DNA of 64,000 nt from Heligmosomoides polygyrus polygyrus (GCA_947396885.1 OX377206.1:91819960-91883959), one strand, 5' to 3'. Shown: positions 1 to 11,313, numbered from the stretch's first letter. Notes: generated by a model not told the origin, from the letters alone. Made by a program: numbers and translations.

Positions 1-2
1 GG

Positions 3-222
3 ATTAGTTGTGCTCTCGAAATTTTTTCGAACATTCGAATGGTTTCGAATGCACAACTTTCGAGTATTCGAATTCGAATACATTCGAAAAAGCGGGCTTT
101 CGACTTCGAGTACAATTGGAAGCGCGATTTGCTGATTATTCGAATTCTATTTTTCAAAATCGAATGAAAATCATTCGAATGCCTATTCGAATAAGCCATT
201 CGAGCAAAAGAAAAACTATATT
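3..222. mobile_element. TTCGAA-rich palindromic MITE, copy 1
   Basis: The stretch is built from dense TTCGAA and ATTCGAAT motifs. It opens with TTAGTTGTGCTCTCGAAA and closes with a rough inverse of that terminus (CATTCGAGC, then ACTATA). The same element is better preserved at 36197-36421, where both ends read TATAGTTGTGCTC and its complement. It has no credible coding capacity: the 83-codon open frame here is a by-product of the repeats. Confidence 0.7.
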
Positions 223-235
223 GTGGATGTTGCGT

Positions 236-372
236 TCGATCAAAGTGCCGGTAGTGTAATGGCGTAGAGCATTCCCGCACGATCAACAGGAGATGCGGGT
301 TTATTTCCCGCCTGGTACTAGGGCTTTGATCGCATCAAAATGTCGTTGTAACAGCTTACAACTTCAATACCA
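236..372 (+). repeat. tRNA-derived SINE, family 2, diverged copy
   Basis: The A-box-like GGTAGTGTAATGGCG is followed by GATGCGGGTTTATTTCCCGC, a decayed T-arm, and then by a tail like TTTGATCGCATCAAAATGTC. The same order (tRNA-like head, then TTTTGATCGCAACAAAACATC-type tail) recurs at 60742-61016 and 61130-61250, which defines a family. The T-arm consensus GGTTCGAGTCC is broken here, so this copy is probably dead. Confidence 0.65.
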
Positions 373-752
373 GCCACTTGAGGCTTGAAGAACATGAACT
401 GCATCATTTCTATTAAGACCATCACCTTAACTGGTTCCATACTGATAATAGGGGCCGGCTCATCCCGAGCCAAGGCGCTGGAGCGACGGCAGCAGTCCGT
501 AAATCAACAGCGCACTGAGGAAGAACACCACTACAAACGACACCGCCCAGCACTGGTTCGCTCGGTTCGTAGAAGGAGAGACGGACTTCAAAGGGAAACC
601 TCGGGCGGGACACCGCCAAACAGTAGAAGTCTTCGAATTTCTCGACATTGTCAAGGAGGAACCGGAGAGATCTACCCTAGTCTGATAGGAGCATGTCCGA
701 GAGCTCCAGATGCTGTCCTGCTCTGCGAAAGCTACAATACAGACTCAGGTGA
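373..752. other. No recognised feature
   Basis: Open frames on both strands cover this stretch, but they run into or overlap the GT microsatellite and have no recognisable domain. I see no splice-supported exon or repeat family here. Confidence 0.5.
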
Positions 753-922
<170 letters not shown>

Positions 923-1294
923 CTGCTCAATTCGTCAACGCTGATCTAGTAGAACATGAGACCTTCACCACAGAACCTCTTCAGCTCCACATAGAAGGCT
1001 CGGATCTTTGATGCCGTGTAGACCACCGCATCGTGGTCATCATTTAGCTTTCTCAAAATTGTTTTCCAGCAACGCTGCAACCGCTTAAAGATGATGATGT
1101 TGATGAAGAACTTGACTTGTCTACAGTCAAGTCGGGGTGGGGGCCTTTCTTAAAACGATTGGGTACTTTAGCGATTCTTCTTCTGATGTCAGAATTCGTG
1201 TAGCAATCGCGATTCATGCAGTTTCTCGATCTGTAATTTCGAAGCAAACAAATGAAGGAAACTACTACTCCGTAGCTCTGCATAAGTCATCTGC

Positions 1295-1455
1295 TCAAAC
1301 GGGGGTCGAGCGTTCTACCCCCTCGTCCCCCTGGCCCGCCCACCCCAACCCCCTGGGCTTGCTCCAGAGTCCAGTGGATGCCTTACGAGATAGTGGAGGC
1401 GCAGACATTTGCCACGCCTCTCTTTAAAGGGCGGGGGATAGAACGCCACTCCGCC
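1295..1455. repeat. Dispersed repeat D, copy 1
   Basis: This block shares GAGCGTTCTACC, CTTGCCC/CTGGCCC, GGGCTTGCTC and GAGAGTCCAGTG-like words, in the same order, with 4560-4705. Both end in a CGCCTCT..TTAAAGGGCGG motif. The function is unknown and no open frame or terminal inverted repeat was recognised. Confidence 0.7.
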
Positions 1456-2374
1456 GCTCAAACACCCCCATATGGATGACCACAACATCTGAAATCTGGA
1501 GTCATGCGCAAAAACCGTATAGACCGCTTCAATACGTATTTCGGCTCCGCAATGAATTGCGAGCGGCAGCTGACACGCAACTCGCTGCTGTATTGAGTCT
1601 CCTAAGCAGGCCTCGTAGTAAGAAATCGAGTCCTAAGGGCGAAAGGACTAGTTAGCCTCGACGCGAACCGAACTCAAAGTCAGCTCGTGATACACGTGAG
1701 ATCTACGCCGTCACCCGATTGCGCCACGTTCATCATCGCAATAAGGAAACCTGTTTCAATGTGCTCATTTCAATTAGCGCTCTCACTTAGCGACATAGCT
1801 AACGTTTCCGAAGATGTGTCAGTGAATAGCAGCCTCAGAACTTTTCTAGTACATCATAATGCAGATTCGTGGTGTAATGTTGCATAAAGAAGAGAAAAAC
1901 ATGCTGTTGAATCTGAGTTTCCCAGATGTTGTGCTTAATTCATGACAATACGTGTTCGCTGAGAAACAGCCACGAGCCGCCACAAAAGAAAACTTAACTC
2001 CAATTATTCCCTCTTGCAGGGAACTAGAAAATGAATAGCAGATATTCCACCTGGATATCTTGAAATCGAGTGGTGGGGCAAAATACTTGATGGAGATGCG
2101 ACGTCTGAATGGCCCAATGTCCTGAAATTTGACTCAACGACAGCTGAAAAACGTGGCGCAGAAATTGAATGAAGTATCCTATAGTCGAAGATTATCGGAA
2201 CAGTTGGTTTTCAATAATGGAGCACCTCTTCTATCCAGAGTTTTGCAACGTATTGGTTTCTAGAGGAATTTAGCAAGCATTTACACTTCTAAAGGACAAA
2301 AAAACATATGCGCTAATAGATCCCATTTGGGATGCGCCATGCATCCCATCTGGTCACCGCGGAGGTATTAGGTA
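1456..2374. other. No recognised feature
   Basis: AT-rich sequence without a convincing exon, repeat copy or terminal inverted repeats. Only short open frames are present. Confidence 0.5.
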
Positions 2375-3646
2375 TTCGGTTGTCCGGAAAGTTCTCAGCG
2401 TGTTGTGTTACTATTTGTCATTCGTCTATTATTAAGTAAAAATACAACTTGCGTTGTGCATTAATGCTACCTTCTGAACAGAATTTTTCGCTCTACATGA
2501 CTAAATAATTTATGTTTCAACGTTGTTTCATATTTCTGTTCTTGAAAGGCTTATTGAAGAGTTGAAGGAGTAATTCCGAACGATATTTTTTTTCAACTTC
2601 AAATTGGGAATATCCGCAGCCGAGACAGCTCGACAAATCAATTAATTCGGGGGGGGGGGGGCCTAATAGTGTTGGAGAAAGCACTGTGCGCCAGTGGTTC
2701 AGTAAATTTCGGACCGGAGATTTCAGCCTCGAAGTTGACCCCCGTAGTGGTAGACCTAGAGTGATCCTGGACGACGAGTTGAAGAGACTGGTGGAAGCTG
2801 AACCATCCCAAACAGTTCGCGGAATAGCAGAAGAGCTATGTAGGCGTTAGCAAAACTGTTGTTGCGGATGCTTCGAAACACCTTGTGAAGATGAAAAGCT
2901 CGAAAACGGGTGCCTCACAACTTGAGTGAGCGGCAAAAATAGCCACGTTTCGAGATTCGTTCTTCTCGACTTTTACGCAACAAAACTGACCCGTTTTTGG
3001 ATCGAATCGTCACTTGTGATGAAAAGTGGATTCTGTATGATAAAAGGAAGCGTTTCGAACAGTGGTTGGACGACGAACCCTCTAGGGGCATTTTCCAAAA
3101 GGGAACCTCCCCCAAAAAGGTGATGGCCACTGTGTAGTGGTCGGCGACTGGTGTGATCCATTGGACCTTTTTGGCACCAGGCCCAACGATCACAGCAGAG
3201 TCCTACAGTAAGGAAATCGACGAAATGCACCAAAAATTGCGTCAACTTCAGCCAGTACTGGTCGACAGAAGAGGCCCTATTCTTTTCCACTATAATGCCC
3301 TCCCACACGCTTCACAAATCACTGTCCGAAAATTGAACGAATTCAGGGTTGAAGTGCTGTCTCACCGGCCATACTCTCCAGACCTCTCACCAACCGCTAC
3401 CACCTCTTCAAACATTTTCAGAACTTTCTCGCTGCTAAAGCCTTCACGAATCAGGACCAAGCCAAAACAGCTTTCTTGGATTTTTTCGAATCTCGACCGC
3501 CTAATTTTTTCGCTGATGGAATAATTCGACCGGTGGCCCGTTGGCAAAAGTGCGCTGATTCGAGCGGCGCTTATTTCAACTAAATCCGATGAGATTTGAG
3601 AAGGTTATGGTAGCATTCAAAACGCTGAGAACTTTCCAGAAAAGCT
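2375..3646 (+). mobile_element. Decayed mariner transposon
   Basis: A mariner-sized element (about 1.27 kb). The left end, near 2375-2410, contains TCCGGAAAGTTCTCAGCG. The right end, 3611-3646, contains the inverse CGCTGAGAACTTTCC. These form terminal inverted repeats of roughly 30 bp with several mismatches, next to TA dinucleotides as expected for this superfamily. The interior carries a broken transposase gene, described separately. Confidence 0.9.
2580..3585 (+). pseudogene. mariner transposase pseudogene (DD34D type)
   Basis: Concatenating frames gives an almost complete mariner transposase. Near 2690-2800 there is a helix-turn-helix region (ESTVRQWFSKFRTGDFS, SGRPR). Near 3005 is the first catalytic Asp in VTCDEKW. 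Further on are VWWSATGVIHW and a YSPDLSPT motif near 3375. In an active enzyme this nuclease would cut DNA at the inverted repeats and integrate at TA. It cannot work here. A run of 13 G at 2649-2661 disrupts the N-terminal part. The frame shifts several times (for example near 2850, 2930, 3100 and 3396). The second catalytic Asp, usually in HDNARPH, reads HYNALPH with Tyr. The family assignment rests on motif order and spacing. Its subfamily (elegans- or irritans-like) cannot be fixed by eye. Confidence 0.93.
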
Positions 3647-3672
3647 AATAATTTAAATGAATATTTAACCTT

Positions 3673-3966
3673 TATGGGCGCGTGTAGCGCAGTCGTAGGA
3701 GGCGCGACTGCCGCGTTCACCCGATACCAGGTTCCTGGTTCGGATTTCCCGCCCAGGCCAACCAAGCCTTCCTCCCTCCGGGTTCGGTGAATTGGTACCA
3801 GACTTGTCTGGGAAGGATAAAGCGCTGACATGTTCATCGGCTGGCCACCGCAAGTCATTGTATGGCCAAATGCGTATTCATGTCGCTTCCACGACATCCC
3901 TAGAAGTAGAATGCGCTGGCGCATCCCAGAAGGGATTGAGTAACGCCGTCCTTTATCTTTTATCTT
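3673..3966 (+). repeat. tRNA-derived SINE, family 1, copy a
   Basis: The element starts GGGCGCGTGTAGCGCAGTCG, an A-box-like segment. A B-box-like GGTTCGGATTT follows about 50 bp later. The body contains GGCTGGCCACCGCAAGTCAT and GTATGGCCAAATGCG, and the 3' tail is repeated CTTTAT units. That is the plan of a RNA polymerase III-transcribed SINE. Other copies lie at 7135-7418, 7696-7926 (plus), 26985-27160 and 34850-35035 (minus). Confidence 0.85.
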
Positions 3967-4559
3967 TATTTAACCTTTACATTGAATTACGGTGGCCATC
4001 CCCATCCGAAAAACAGGCCAGTGTTTCGTCCTTCTCAGACATGTCAAAAATTAGTCGAGGTACCAATTCCTCCTTGCGATGTTTTATAAACATGCTGGAG
4101 TCCTAATAGTAGACGAACCCACTCGGTTGCAGCTTTGGAGGGACAGTTAATGTTCGGCTATTTAGATTAAGCAACAGAATCTGTGATATTCCTATGGGAT
4201 GGACGTCTGATTTCCGAATGTTCTCTCCCAAACGCGTGAATCGCTTGCTTCCGAGACTCAGTGGATTTGTCGTTGAACGACGCTGATCGTGCATTCATCA
4301 GACTTTCATATGACAGAGATCGAATGTCTGCGATCACTAGGAACAGCGGAGATGAGCGGAGGACAAAGCTACGTTCTTTGCCTTGCTCGCTTCTACCACC
4401 CTCTAGAAGAGTTACTCGAACCCGTGTACGTTTTCTTGTTCTCTCACATCTACACCCCACAGCCAAAGTCGGCCAGGAGTCATCGAAACTGCCGCCCCGT
4501 CCCTCTCCCCTCCCACTTTCTTTAGTTTGAGCATAATTTCCTCCTAGTTGGAGGAGAAA

Positions 4560-4705
4560 GAAGAGGGGACCAGCGTTCTACCCTCGTTCCTCTTGCCCGC
4601 CCACCACCAACCCTCTGGGCTTGCTCGAGAGTCCAGTGCTATCTTACGAGATGATAGTGGAGACAGACATTTGCAACGCCTCTGATTAAAGGGCGGTGGG
4701 GGAGG
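4560..4705. repeat. Dispersed repeat D, copy 2
   Basis: Diverged second copy of the block at 1295-1455. Shared words include GCGTTCTACC, TGGGCTTGCTC, GAGAGTCCAGTG and AAAGGGCGG. It is followed at 4816-4828 by a 13-base G run. Confidence 0.7.
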
Positions 4706-5589
4706 TGACCCCATTCCGTCGGAAGAAGGTTACGGTGCTTTTTATAGCATGTACCTTCTGGAAATCAGCTATGTCAGCGCGAGTAGATAGCAACGTGATA
4801 CACCCGCCTCCTACTGGGGGGGGGGGGGCGTGGCGTGAGGAGGTACAGCCGCTGTTCTGCGGAATAGAAACTTTTGTTTTGCGTCTCAAAGATTCGTAAG
4901 GCAGTAGTTAGACTCTCAGTGAAGACTAAGGGATTGGGGATGGGTGAGCAAGGGGATGAGAGGAAGGTCGCATGCCCCCGGAGAAAGGTGTGGCCATATT
5001 TTGCACCTCCTGACCCCCCACCCCAAGTAGATACGTCACATGGTCAGTCCTCACGTAATTCGAAATAGAAGCCCGAAAGGCCGAATTTGCATTGTTTCTC
5101 CCCCTTTCCGACTCCAACTGGGGTTGCATGTACTTAATGTCAAGTACAATGCCGCAGCTGGAGCAGAGGTGAGAACTCTGCTCCGGTTATATGCCGACCG
5201 CGAAACGGGAATTTTTTCAAAAATATGAAAGATACAAAAAATCGGAAGAAACGCGTTACTACGATGGACAATGCTAGTAACATTCAAAATATGGCATTTT
5301 TGATGCTAACTATTATAGGAGTGTCGGGGTATAGTTAGAAATTTCGCCTAAGGTGGGCTCGAATTCACACCCATCTCATCCCGGACGGAAACGCCCTCCC
5401 TTTCACCACCCGTGATCACTAAGAAAGGTAGTATCCAGCATACTCTCTCGCTCATCGCACATTCACTTATTAAGATCCTTGAAGAAAACTCTAATCGTGT
5501 ACTGAGGTGAGAGCCATCTACAACGTCCTCTGACAACTAACGGGCTCTAACAGCTCCAATTTTCATACAAGGGAATCGACAGTTGCATT
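4706..5589. other. No recognised feature apart from a G-tract
   Basis: Contains a 13-base G run at 4816-4828. No exon, inverted termini or known repeat copy was recognised. Confidence 0.5.
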
Positions 5590-6590
5590 TGCGCAGTTGC
5601 TTCTCTTGCATGGGTTTGGAATTTCTGCGCAGTTTTTTATACCATTTAGAAGACAATATTCTACTCTGGGCAGTGATGAAGACAGCGCCGATCCAGCTGA
5701 AGATGAGAGCAGCGCCTGAGGTGGTATGGGCACGTCCTCAGAAGGCCAGAGGATCACTCCACAAGGTTGGCCCTAGATTACGAGGCACCCGGAAAGCGTC
5801 CGAGAGGAACCCCAAGGAAAAGATGGAAGGACGTCATCAAGAGAGATCTCGCCGAATTCGGCGCCACGGCTGATGACGCCCTTGATAGGATGAGGTGGCG
5901 ACAGATCACAAGAACAGTGGACCCTGCGACTGCGCGGGACTAAACGTTCAGGAGAAGAAGAAGAAGAGAAGGCAATATGTTGTACTACATGAGTAGGTAT
6001 TGGTTCTATTTGCTCACTTGTCTTTTTTGGTTTTTGGTTTTTAGGTCATCATTTTTTGGTTTTTGGTTTTTAGGTCATCAAATTGCCAGAAGTGCTCAAC
6101 CTTGTTGACCTGGCACATCATTTTGATGACCTGAAAATTAGCAAGAATTCAAATGGCCGAAAATAAATTATATATTCTGGTAGAACAAGACGTGCACTTT
6201 CGAGTGTCATATCACTCGTCATATAAAACTGAGCAAGACGAACTGAACAAGGAAAAGGAGTTGTTGGCGAAGACGATTTTTCTCTTTTTCGCAGTTTGTT
6301 GATATTCAGTAGAAATCAATTAACGCGACACAATTTCTTATAGAGCAAGACATTCTCTTCCGATCGACATATAACACCAAGCAAAAAAATTCCTATCACA
6401 GAGCAGGAGCCCTCGGTAAAAATAAATCTTCTCCTTCGGGTGTCCCAATTTGATGACCTAAAAATCAATAAAGGACAAATGAGCAAATAGGACCAACACG
6501 TATTCCTGTAGCACGAAACGCTGTATTCTAAATGCTATAAAAAACTGCACGAAAAATTCCAAACCCAAGCGGAGAAAACAAGTGCGCAGA
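5590..6590. mobile_element. Fold-back (long inverted repeat) element
   Basis: The left arm (about 5590-5660, then 5967-6020) and the right arm (about 6455-6590) are imperfect inverse copies. GGTTTGGAATTTCTGCGCAG pairs with CTGCACGAAAAATTCCAAACC, and TATTGGTTCTATTTGCTCA pairs with TGAGCAAATAGGACCAACA. A truncated RTE insertion (5660-5966) interrupts the left arm. The middle holds GTTTTTGGTTTTTAGGTCATC duplicated in tandem. No transposase is visible, so this is probably a non-autonomous element. Confidence 0.7.
5660..5966 (+). mobile_element. 5'-truncated RTE-like LINE insertion
   Basis: From about 5705 one frame reads RLRWYGHVLRRPEDHSTRLA, followed by GKRPRGTPRKRWKDVIKRDL and ending in ITRTVDPATARD and a stop. 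This is the conserved C-terminus of an RTE-class LINE polyprotein. A purine-rich tail of repeated GAAGAA follows the stop. The insertion is flanked by AGAAGACAATAT (5648-5659) and AGAAGGCAATAT (5967-5978), a 12-bp target-site duplication with one mismatch, as left by target-primed reverse transcription. Only the last roughly 80 codons remain, so the copy is dead on arrival. Confidence 0.9.
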
Positions 6591-7134
6591 TGGCCACTTT
6601 TTCATTTTTTTTTTTACTTTTCACTTGAACGACCTAAAAATTGGCAAAATTCAGGATGAAAAAAGGAATGCATAAATGTTCTGATAGAGCAAATCATTCT
6701 CTTTCGAAGGCTGTATACTGCTATGCAAGAGACCGACGGCGAAATCCGCAATGAATCGTGATGAAAAAACGGCGGGGACTTATGGGAGACAACCTAATAC
6801 AATGAGTGTGCTATAAGGTGCTCGAATACACGAAAATCTAGGAGAAGATAACAGGGAATATAAGTGGAATTTTATGCTACTCATCAGTAAACCGAGGTAG
6901 TAAAGAGAGCATAACAGATATACGGCGTAAATGAAGCGGTGGTTCTAGGTCGTCGTGGGAAGATCACGGATGGAGACGTATCGATAGAAGAGGACAGATC
7001 GCACACTGAAGAGCGACTGCTGAAGACCGTCATAGTGAAGCAGAGAACTTCGCAGCTCCCAGAAGACAAAGAAGGCAACGAGATTGCCTGATAATAACGG
7101 TAATTGTAATCTATTACGCAAGTTTATCGCTAAT
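6591..7134. repeat. Diverged internal repeats, no gene
   Basis: The segment near 6630-6730 (GACCTAAAAATTGGCAAAATT, then ATAGAGCAAATCATTCTCTT) repeats in direct orientation motifs seen near 6125-6230 and 6310-6390. The flank of the fold-back element therefore contains about three decayed copies of a roughly 100 bp unit. No coding signal was seen. Confidence 0.5.
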
Positions 7135-7418
7135 GGGCGCGTGTAGCGCAGTCGAAGGAGGTGCCGGCTGCCTCATGCGTCCGACACCAGGTTCTTGGTT
7201 CGGATTGCTGGTTCACGCCAACCAAGCCTTTCATCCATCCGGGGTCGGCAAATGGGTACCCGTCTTGTCTGGGAAGTTCAGGGGCTGGCCACCGCAAATC
7301 ATTGTATGGCCAAATACGCATTCAAATCGCCTCCACGACATCTCGTAGAAGTAGAATGCGTGTCGCATCCCAAAAAGGATTGAGTAAAGCTGTCCTTTAT
7401 CCTTTATCCTTTATCCCT
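7135..7418 (+). repeat. tRNA-derived SINE, family 1, copy b
   Basis: Same order as copy a: GGGCGCGTGTAGCGCAGTCG, then TTGGTTCGGATTG, then GGCTGGCCACCGCAAATCAT, ending in repeated CCTTTAT. It is diverged from copy a mainly in the middle. Confidence 0.85.
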
Positions 7419-7695
7419 ATTTATTACGGCCGCATAAGACAGTCGTGAGATAACGAATTGTAATGGATGCCTGTGGAATACACCGCATTCACCACAACAA
7501 CAAAAAAACCAAACCTCTACAAAACAGCTGGAGCAAAAGTGTAGATGCGGCCTGGTGTGGAGCAGCAGTAATTTAAGACAGACATGGAATTCATTTTGAG
7601 GGGATAAACATTCAGCCATCAGACCCATACAGATCTTAATGATCTGTGGTCGATACCTAGTTCTCTACCCATTTTTGGTGTATATGTAGTGTGTA

Positions 7696-7926
7696 GGGCG
7701 CGTGGAGCGCATTCGGAAGAGACGCCGGCTGTCGCGTGCACCCGATACCAGGTTCCTGGTTCGGATTTTCCGAGCAGGCCAACCAAGCCTTCCATCCCTC
7801 CGGGGTCGGTGAATTGGTGCCAGACTGGTCTGGGAAGGAGGAAGCGCTGACTTGTTGATCGGCTGGCCACAGCAAGTCATTTTATGGCCAATTGAATAAC
7901 GCCGCCCTTTATCCTTTATCCTTTAT
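7696..7926 (+). repeat. tRNA-derived SINE, family 1, copy c (internally shortened)
   Basis: Starts GGGCGCGTGGAGCGCATTCG and keeps the B-box-like GGTTCGGATTTTCC and the GGCTGGCCACAGCAAGTCAT body. It lacks the segment between GTATGGCCAA and GAATAACGCC that copies a and b have, and ends in CCTTTAT repeats. Confidence 0.85.
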
Positions 7927-8070
7927 GTAGTGTATACATAAGAAGACATTCCACTCTTTCCATACTGAAACGACCACCAAAGCCCTGGTGCACAAGGCAT
8001 TTCTAATCCGCACATCAGAGTGCTTCAAAAGCTGTGCAGTGGATTTACGACCAAGATCACACCATTCTAA

Positions 8071-9035
8071 ATGCAAAGGCATCGTCAACGCGAAGGCAGC
8101 GCTTCCATTACCATAACCCAGAAGCTCTTCAGCGCCATCCTCGAAAACGTCATGTGCGAACTGGGATGGGAAGAAATGGGAGTGAAGATCGACGGCCGGC
8201 AGCTGCACCATCTGCGCTTCGCTGACGACAACGTGCTCATAACACCGAGCATCAGCCAGGCGGAGCGATTGCTGGTCGACTTCGATCATGTATGTGGGAA
8301 CGTTGGACTGCAGCTGAATCTTACGAAGACGATGTTCATGATGAACGGACGAGTTTCTGATGTTCCATTCTCGCTCAACGGAACGAACGTCTCCAAATGC
8401 TCCAGCTACATGTATTTGTTTCGCGAAGTCAATGTGGCCAACGACCTAGCGCCAGAGCTGAGCAGGAGGAACGAGCGGCTTGGGGAGCTTTGAAGAGCGC
8501 CGAAGGAGCCGTGAAGAGGACGAAGAACGTCCGGCTCCGTGCCCTCCTGTTAGACTTCCCTGTTTTTCCTGTCCTGACATACGCCTCAGAGACATGGGCC
8601 ATACGAAAGCAGGATGAACATGCGAGGCGCACATGAAATCGAGAGGACGATGATCGAAGTGACACGATTCATAAAAGTGCGAGAAGACCTCCGGAGTTCC
8701 GAGTTTCGTCATCGTTCGAGGAGCAGAGACGCTGACACATGGGCCAAGTCGGAGAAAACGTCTACGAAACGCATTACGCCGGCCGCGTAATGCATTTCGT
8801 AGACACTCACTGGACGAGAGTAGTCACCGACTGGATTTCGCGGGATGTCAGGAGGACTACATCAACGCGTTGTTCGCACTTCTTCGTGAAATCTTTAAGC
8901 GAACACTATGACGCCCTTCCTGTCCCTCGAGCGAGGAGGATCCATTGGAGCACTCTGGCACGCGACTGGGACTATTGGAAACATTACTTGCTCGCACTCG
9001 AGCAATTCAACAGTCAACGGGAAGACAGGTAATAG
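8071..9035 (+). pseudogene. RTE-type LINE reverse transcriptase, C-terminal half, frameshifted
   Basis: An RTE-clade non-LTR reverse transcriptase fragment. The first open part (8071-8493) reads KLFSAILENVMCELGWEE and then HLRFADDNVLI, carrying the catalytic FADD motif. QLNLTKTMFM follows and then SCSSYMYL. The next frame gives VLTYASETWAIRKQDEHA. The last (to 9032) gives WTRVVTDWISRDVRR and ends in LEQFNSQREDR, the usual RTE C-terminus. At least three frame changes (near 8480, 8630 and 8740) separate the parts, and the N-terminal endonuclease domain is absent. It would have copied its RNA into nicked genomic DNA. This copy is dead. Confidence 0.95.
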
Positions 9036-9555
9036 AGTGATGTGGAACTACAGGTACTCAAAGGGATGGATTGAGCATTGTCGTTTTCTGTGTGGAAACA
9101 AAGATTGGTTAAGGGAAGAAAGAAGTCAGGGAGATAAAAAAAAAGCTGCATAATGCTACAGGTCTCCTAAATACCGCTCGTAGGCTCTGGGTCAAGCGTT
9201 GGATTCGATTTTTGCCAACAACGACCATCGCCCCTTGCGAAAAAGATTTGATAATACGACTCCATGGCTCGAGCAGATATATTTATTGTCTGTCTGTTTT
9301 GATTTTTTTCAATTTTTCAAATAATTTTTGCATCTCTTAATAAACAGTTCTTCTAAGAAGTGGCCTCAACATTGTAGTAATTCATGAGCAGTTTAGTTCG
9401 CTGAATGAAACATGCGTTTTATAGTTGAAAAACAAGGATTTTCTAGGGTCTCTTTTTTTCGCCAAATCAACCGAGACGGATTGAATTTCTCGCCTCAGTA
9501 GAATGTCATGGCACGGCACATCTTTCTACCTGAAGAAGAGCTATCTGGATCTAAA
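9036..9555. other. RTE 3' flank, no gene
   Basis: Sequence just after the RTE stop codon, probably the element's 3' untranslated part for the first tens of bases. Beyond that it is AT-rich and unassigned. Confidence 0.4.
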
Positions 9556-9559
9556 TGAT

Positions 9560-9800
9560 GATCTCTATCACCTGTATCTTTTGTCGTACCGTTGACCATC
9601 GACTTGCTCGAGCGGGCGCCAGCAGCGTCTCCATTCGTCCCTGTCACGTGCCAGAGTGCTCCGATGGATCCTCCTCGCTCGAGAGACACGAAGAGCGTCA
9701 TATCATTCGTTCAGGGCATTCACGAAGAAGTCCGACCGACGCGTTGGTGGGCGTCCTGGTGTTCTCTTGACATCCCGCGGAATCCAGTCGGTGATGGAAT
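9560..9800 (-). pseudogene. RTE LINE C-terminal remnant, reverse orientation
   Basis: Reading the minus strand from about 9795 gives DWIPRDVKRTPGRPPTRRSD, followed after a stop by RARRIHWSTLARDRDEWRR and LEQVDGQR. These are the same C-terminal residues as the plus-strand RTE copy at 8071-9035, so this is an independent, inverted fragment of the same family. Confidence 0.9.
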
Positions 9801-10451
9801 GATGATCTACTCAATAAAATTTCAAATGCAAATTGCTAGTGGTCCTTTAATTGTTTTCCTGCAAAGATTTTTTGACGCGCGCTTCGACTCGACCACCGAG
9901 TCAAGCCCGAAGACCTGACTAGACAGGGAAGTAAAAAAATTGCTACCTGAAGTAGGCAACGTTAGGAGGAAAATTGTACCCGGTAAAATTTCCAGCACTG
10001 TGCGCAATTCCAATTGGTGGCAAAATTAGCTGGCGACCGTAGTTTGCTTAAAAGGCACAAATTGCCTTAAGATAACAAATGCTCGTTGACTCTAGGAACC
10101 TAGAAAAATCGTCCCAAATTAGTAGCGGATTAAAAATAGAAGGACTATTCTTCCACCTCAAAAAGCAGTTTCTGAAAGTAGCAAAATGTGGTTTTGGCCA
10201 CATGGTTCGATTTTTCATCAGCTTCTGGCGGGAAATCGAACAACACTAACCACATCGTCTGATATAGGAACTGTCACCTTTGGCTGCTGCTTGTTGGGCG
10301 AAAGAATGTGATTTTCATGTTTTAAATGTCTTTTAGTTTTTGAAACATCCTGGATTCTTTCCTACGTACTCAAGCAATGCCAACACCGCAATTTTGTTTT
10401 CCCTATTCTATTGATCCTTCCTCAAGACGTGGTTCCGTCCCCTAAATTAAC
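9801..10451. other. No recognised feature
   Basis: No exon, repeat termini or tandem pattern identified in this AT-rich stretch. Confidence 0.45.
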
Positions 10452-10835
10452 TAAGGCCCTGTTCATACTTCGCTACAAGAGCGACTCGTCGCCCGTGCGA
10501 AACATGCATATCGATTATAACCGAGCGTGTGCTGCCGAAAAGTGTTCGTAGTCGAGCGCCGCCGCTGTCGCTCCAGTTGCTCTTGTCGCTCTAGTCGCTT
10601 CAGTTGCTGCTACTGCCTGTTCATACTTCCGCGCGCTGCGCTTCGTCGCTCCCGTCGCCCGTGCAAAACATGCAAATCGATTAAAGCCGAGCTGCCGAAT
10701 CGGGGAGGCGCTTGTTCCCTACACGATCCCGCCCCCCGCCCACATCCGGCCCTACCGCCCCGCCCTATTAGGACAAGTTTGCGTGGCGCGAAACCGCCGT
10801 TGATTGGCGTGACGTCGTCCAAAAACCTAACAGCT

Positions 10836-10977
10836 GGGCCGTATGCTATTCTCGCCCTACTCGGGGACGGTACCCGGCGCGAAAAATGGATGGCGCATGA
10901 TGTGCATACCGGAGATGTGGGCGGAGACCGCCTCATACCCGGCCGGGGACGGTTGGGGAGAGAATAGCATACGGCCC
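10836..10977. mobile_element. Nested 142-bp MITE
   Basis: Perfect 18-bp terminal inverted repeats: GGGCCGTATGCTATTCTC at 10836-10853 and its complement ending at 10977. The interior is GC-rich with further imperfect pairing (CGGGGACGG near both ends). No open frame of its own. Confidence 0.85.
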
Positions 10978-11043
10978 CTGATAGGAGACGATTGGGAAGC
11001 GCATCTCATGGGGAACTCCGAAGTCATTTTTTAGCCAGTTCGG

Positions 11044-11313
11044 TTGTGGAGACAGTTGAGGGAAGGAGTTAGACTCTTTAAATTTTCGCCACTCCTAGAG
11101 ACTATGAATCATTTCGGTGGTCAGGAGTTGGTGGCCTCTATATTGAAGGCTTATCTGAAATTGTGCGCAAAACCGACTCACCGTATCTTCACTTTAAAGG
11201 ATCAAACAATTCTCCTTATACTGAAGAACTTTCCAGTGGATGATCGCGATGTTGTCATGACATATCTTAAGATGTTGTACTTGTCGGAGACGCAGACGAC
11301 GCCTTGGTACTAA
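11044..11313 (+). CDS. Unassigned 89-codon open frame inside a TIR element
   Basis: I do not recognise this product. The open frame starts at ATG... hydrophobic and charged residues alternate as in a helical protein (for example VASILKAYLKLCAKP and ILLILKNFPVDDRDVVMTYL). That composition is unlike the low-complexity open frames elsewhere. Beyond the stop, another frame continues with MAGPKGSLGAAAEKS and YKILTLVSKAKSVQD for about 37 codons. It lies between the presumed ends of the element at 10452-11677, so it may be a host exon captured by a transposon, a relic of a transposase, or chance. No splice sites or family motif settle the matter. Confidence 0.3.
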   Translation: MWRQLREGVRLFKFSPLLETMNHFGGQELVASILKAYLKLCAKPTHRIFTLKDQTILLILKNFPVDDRDVVMTYLKMLYLSETQTTPWY

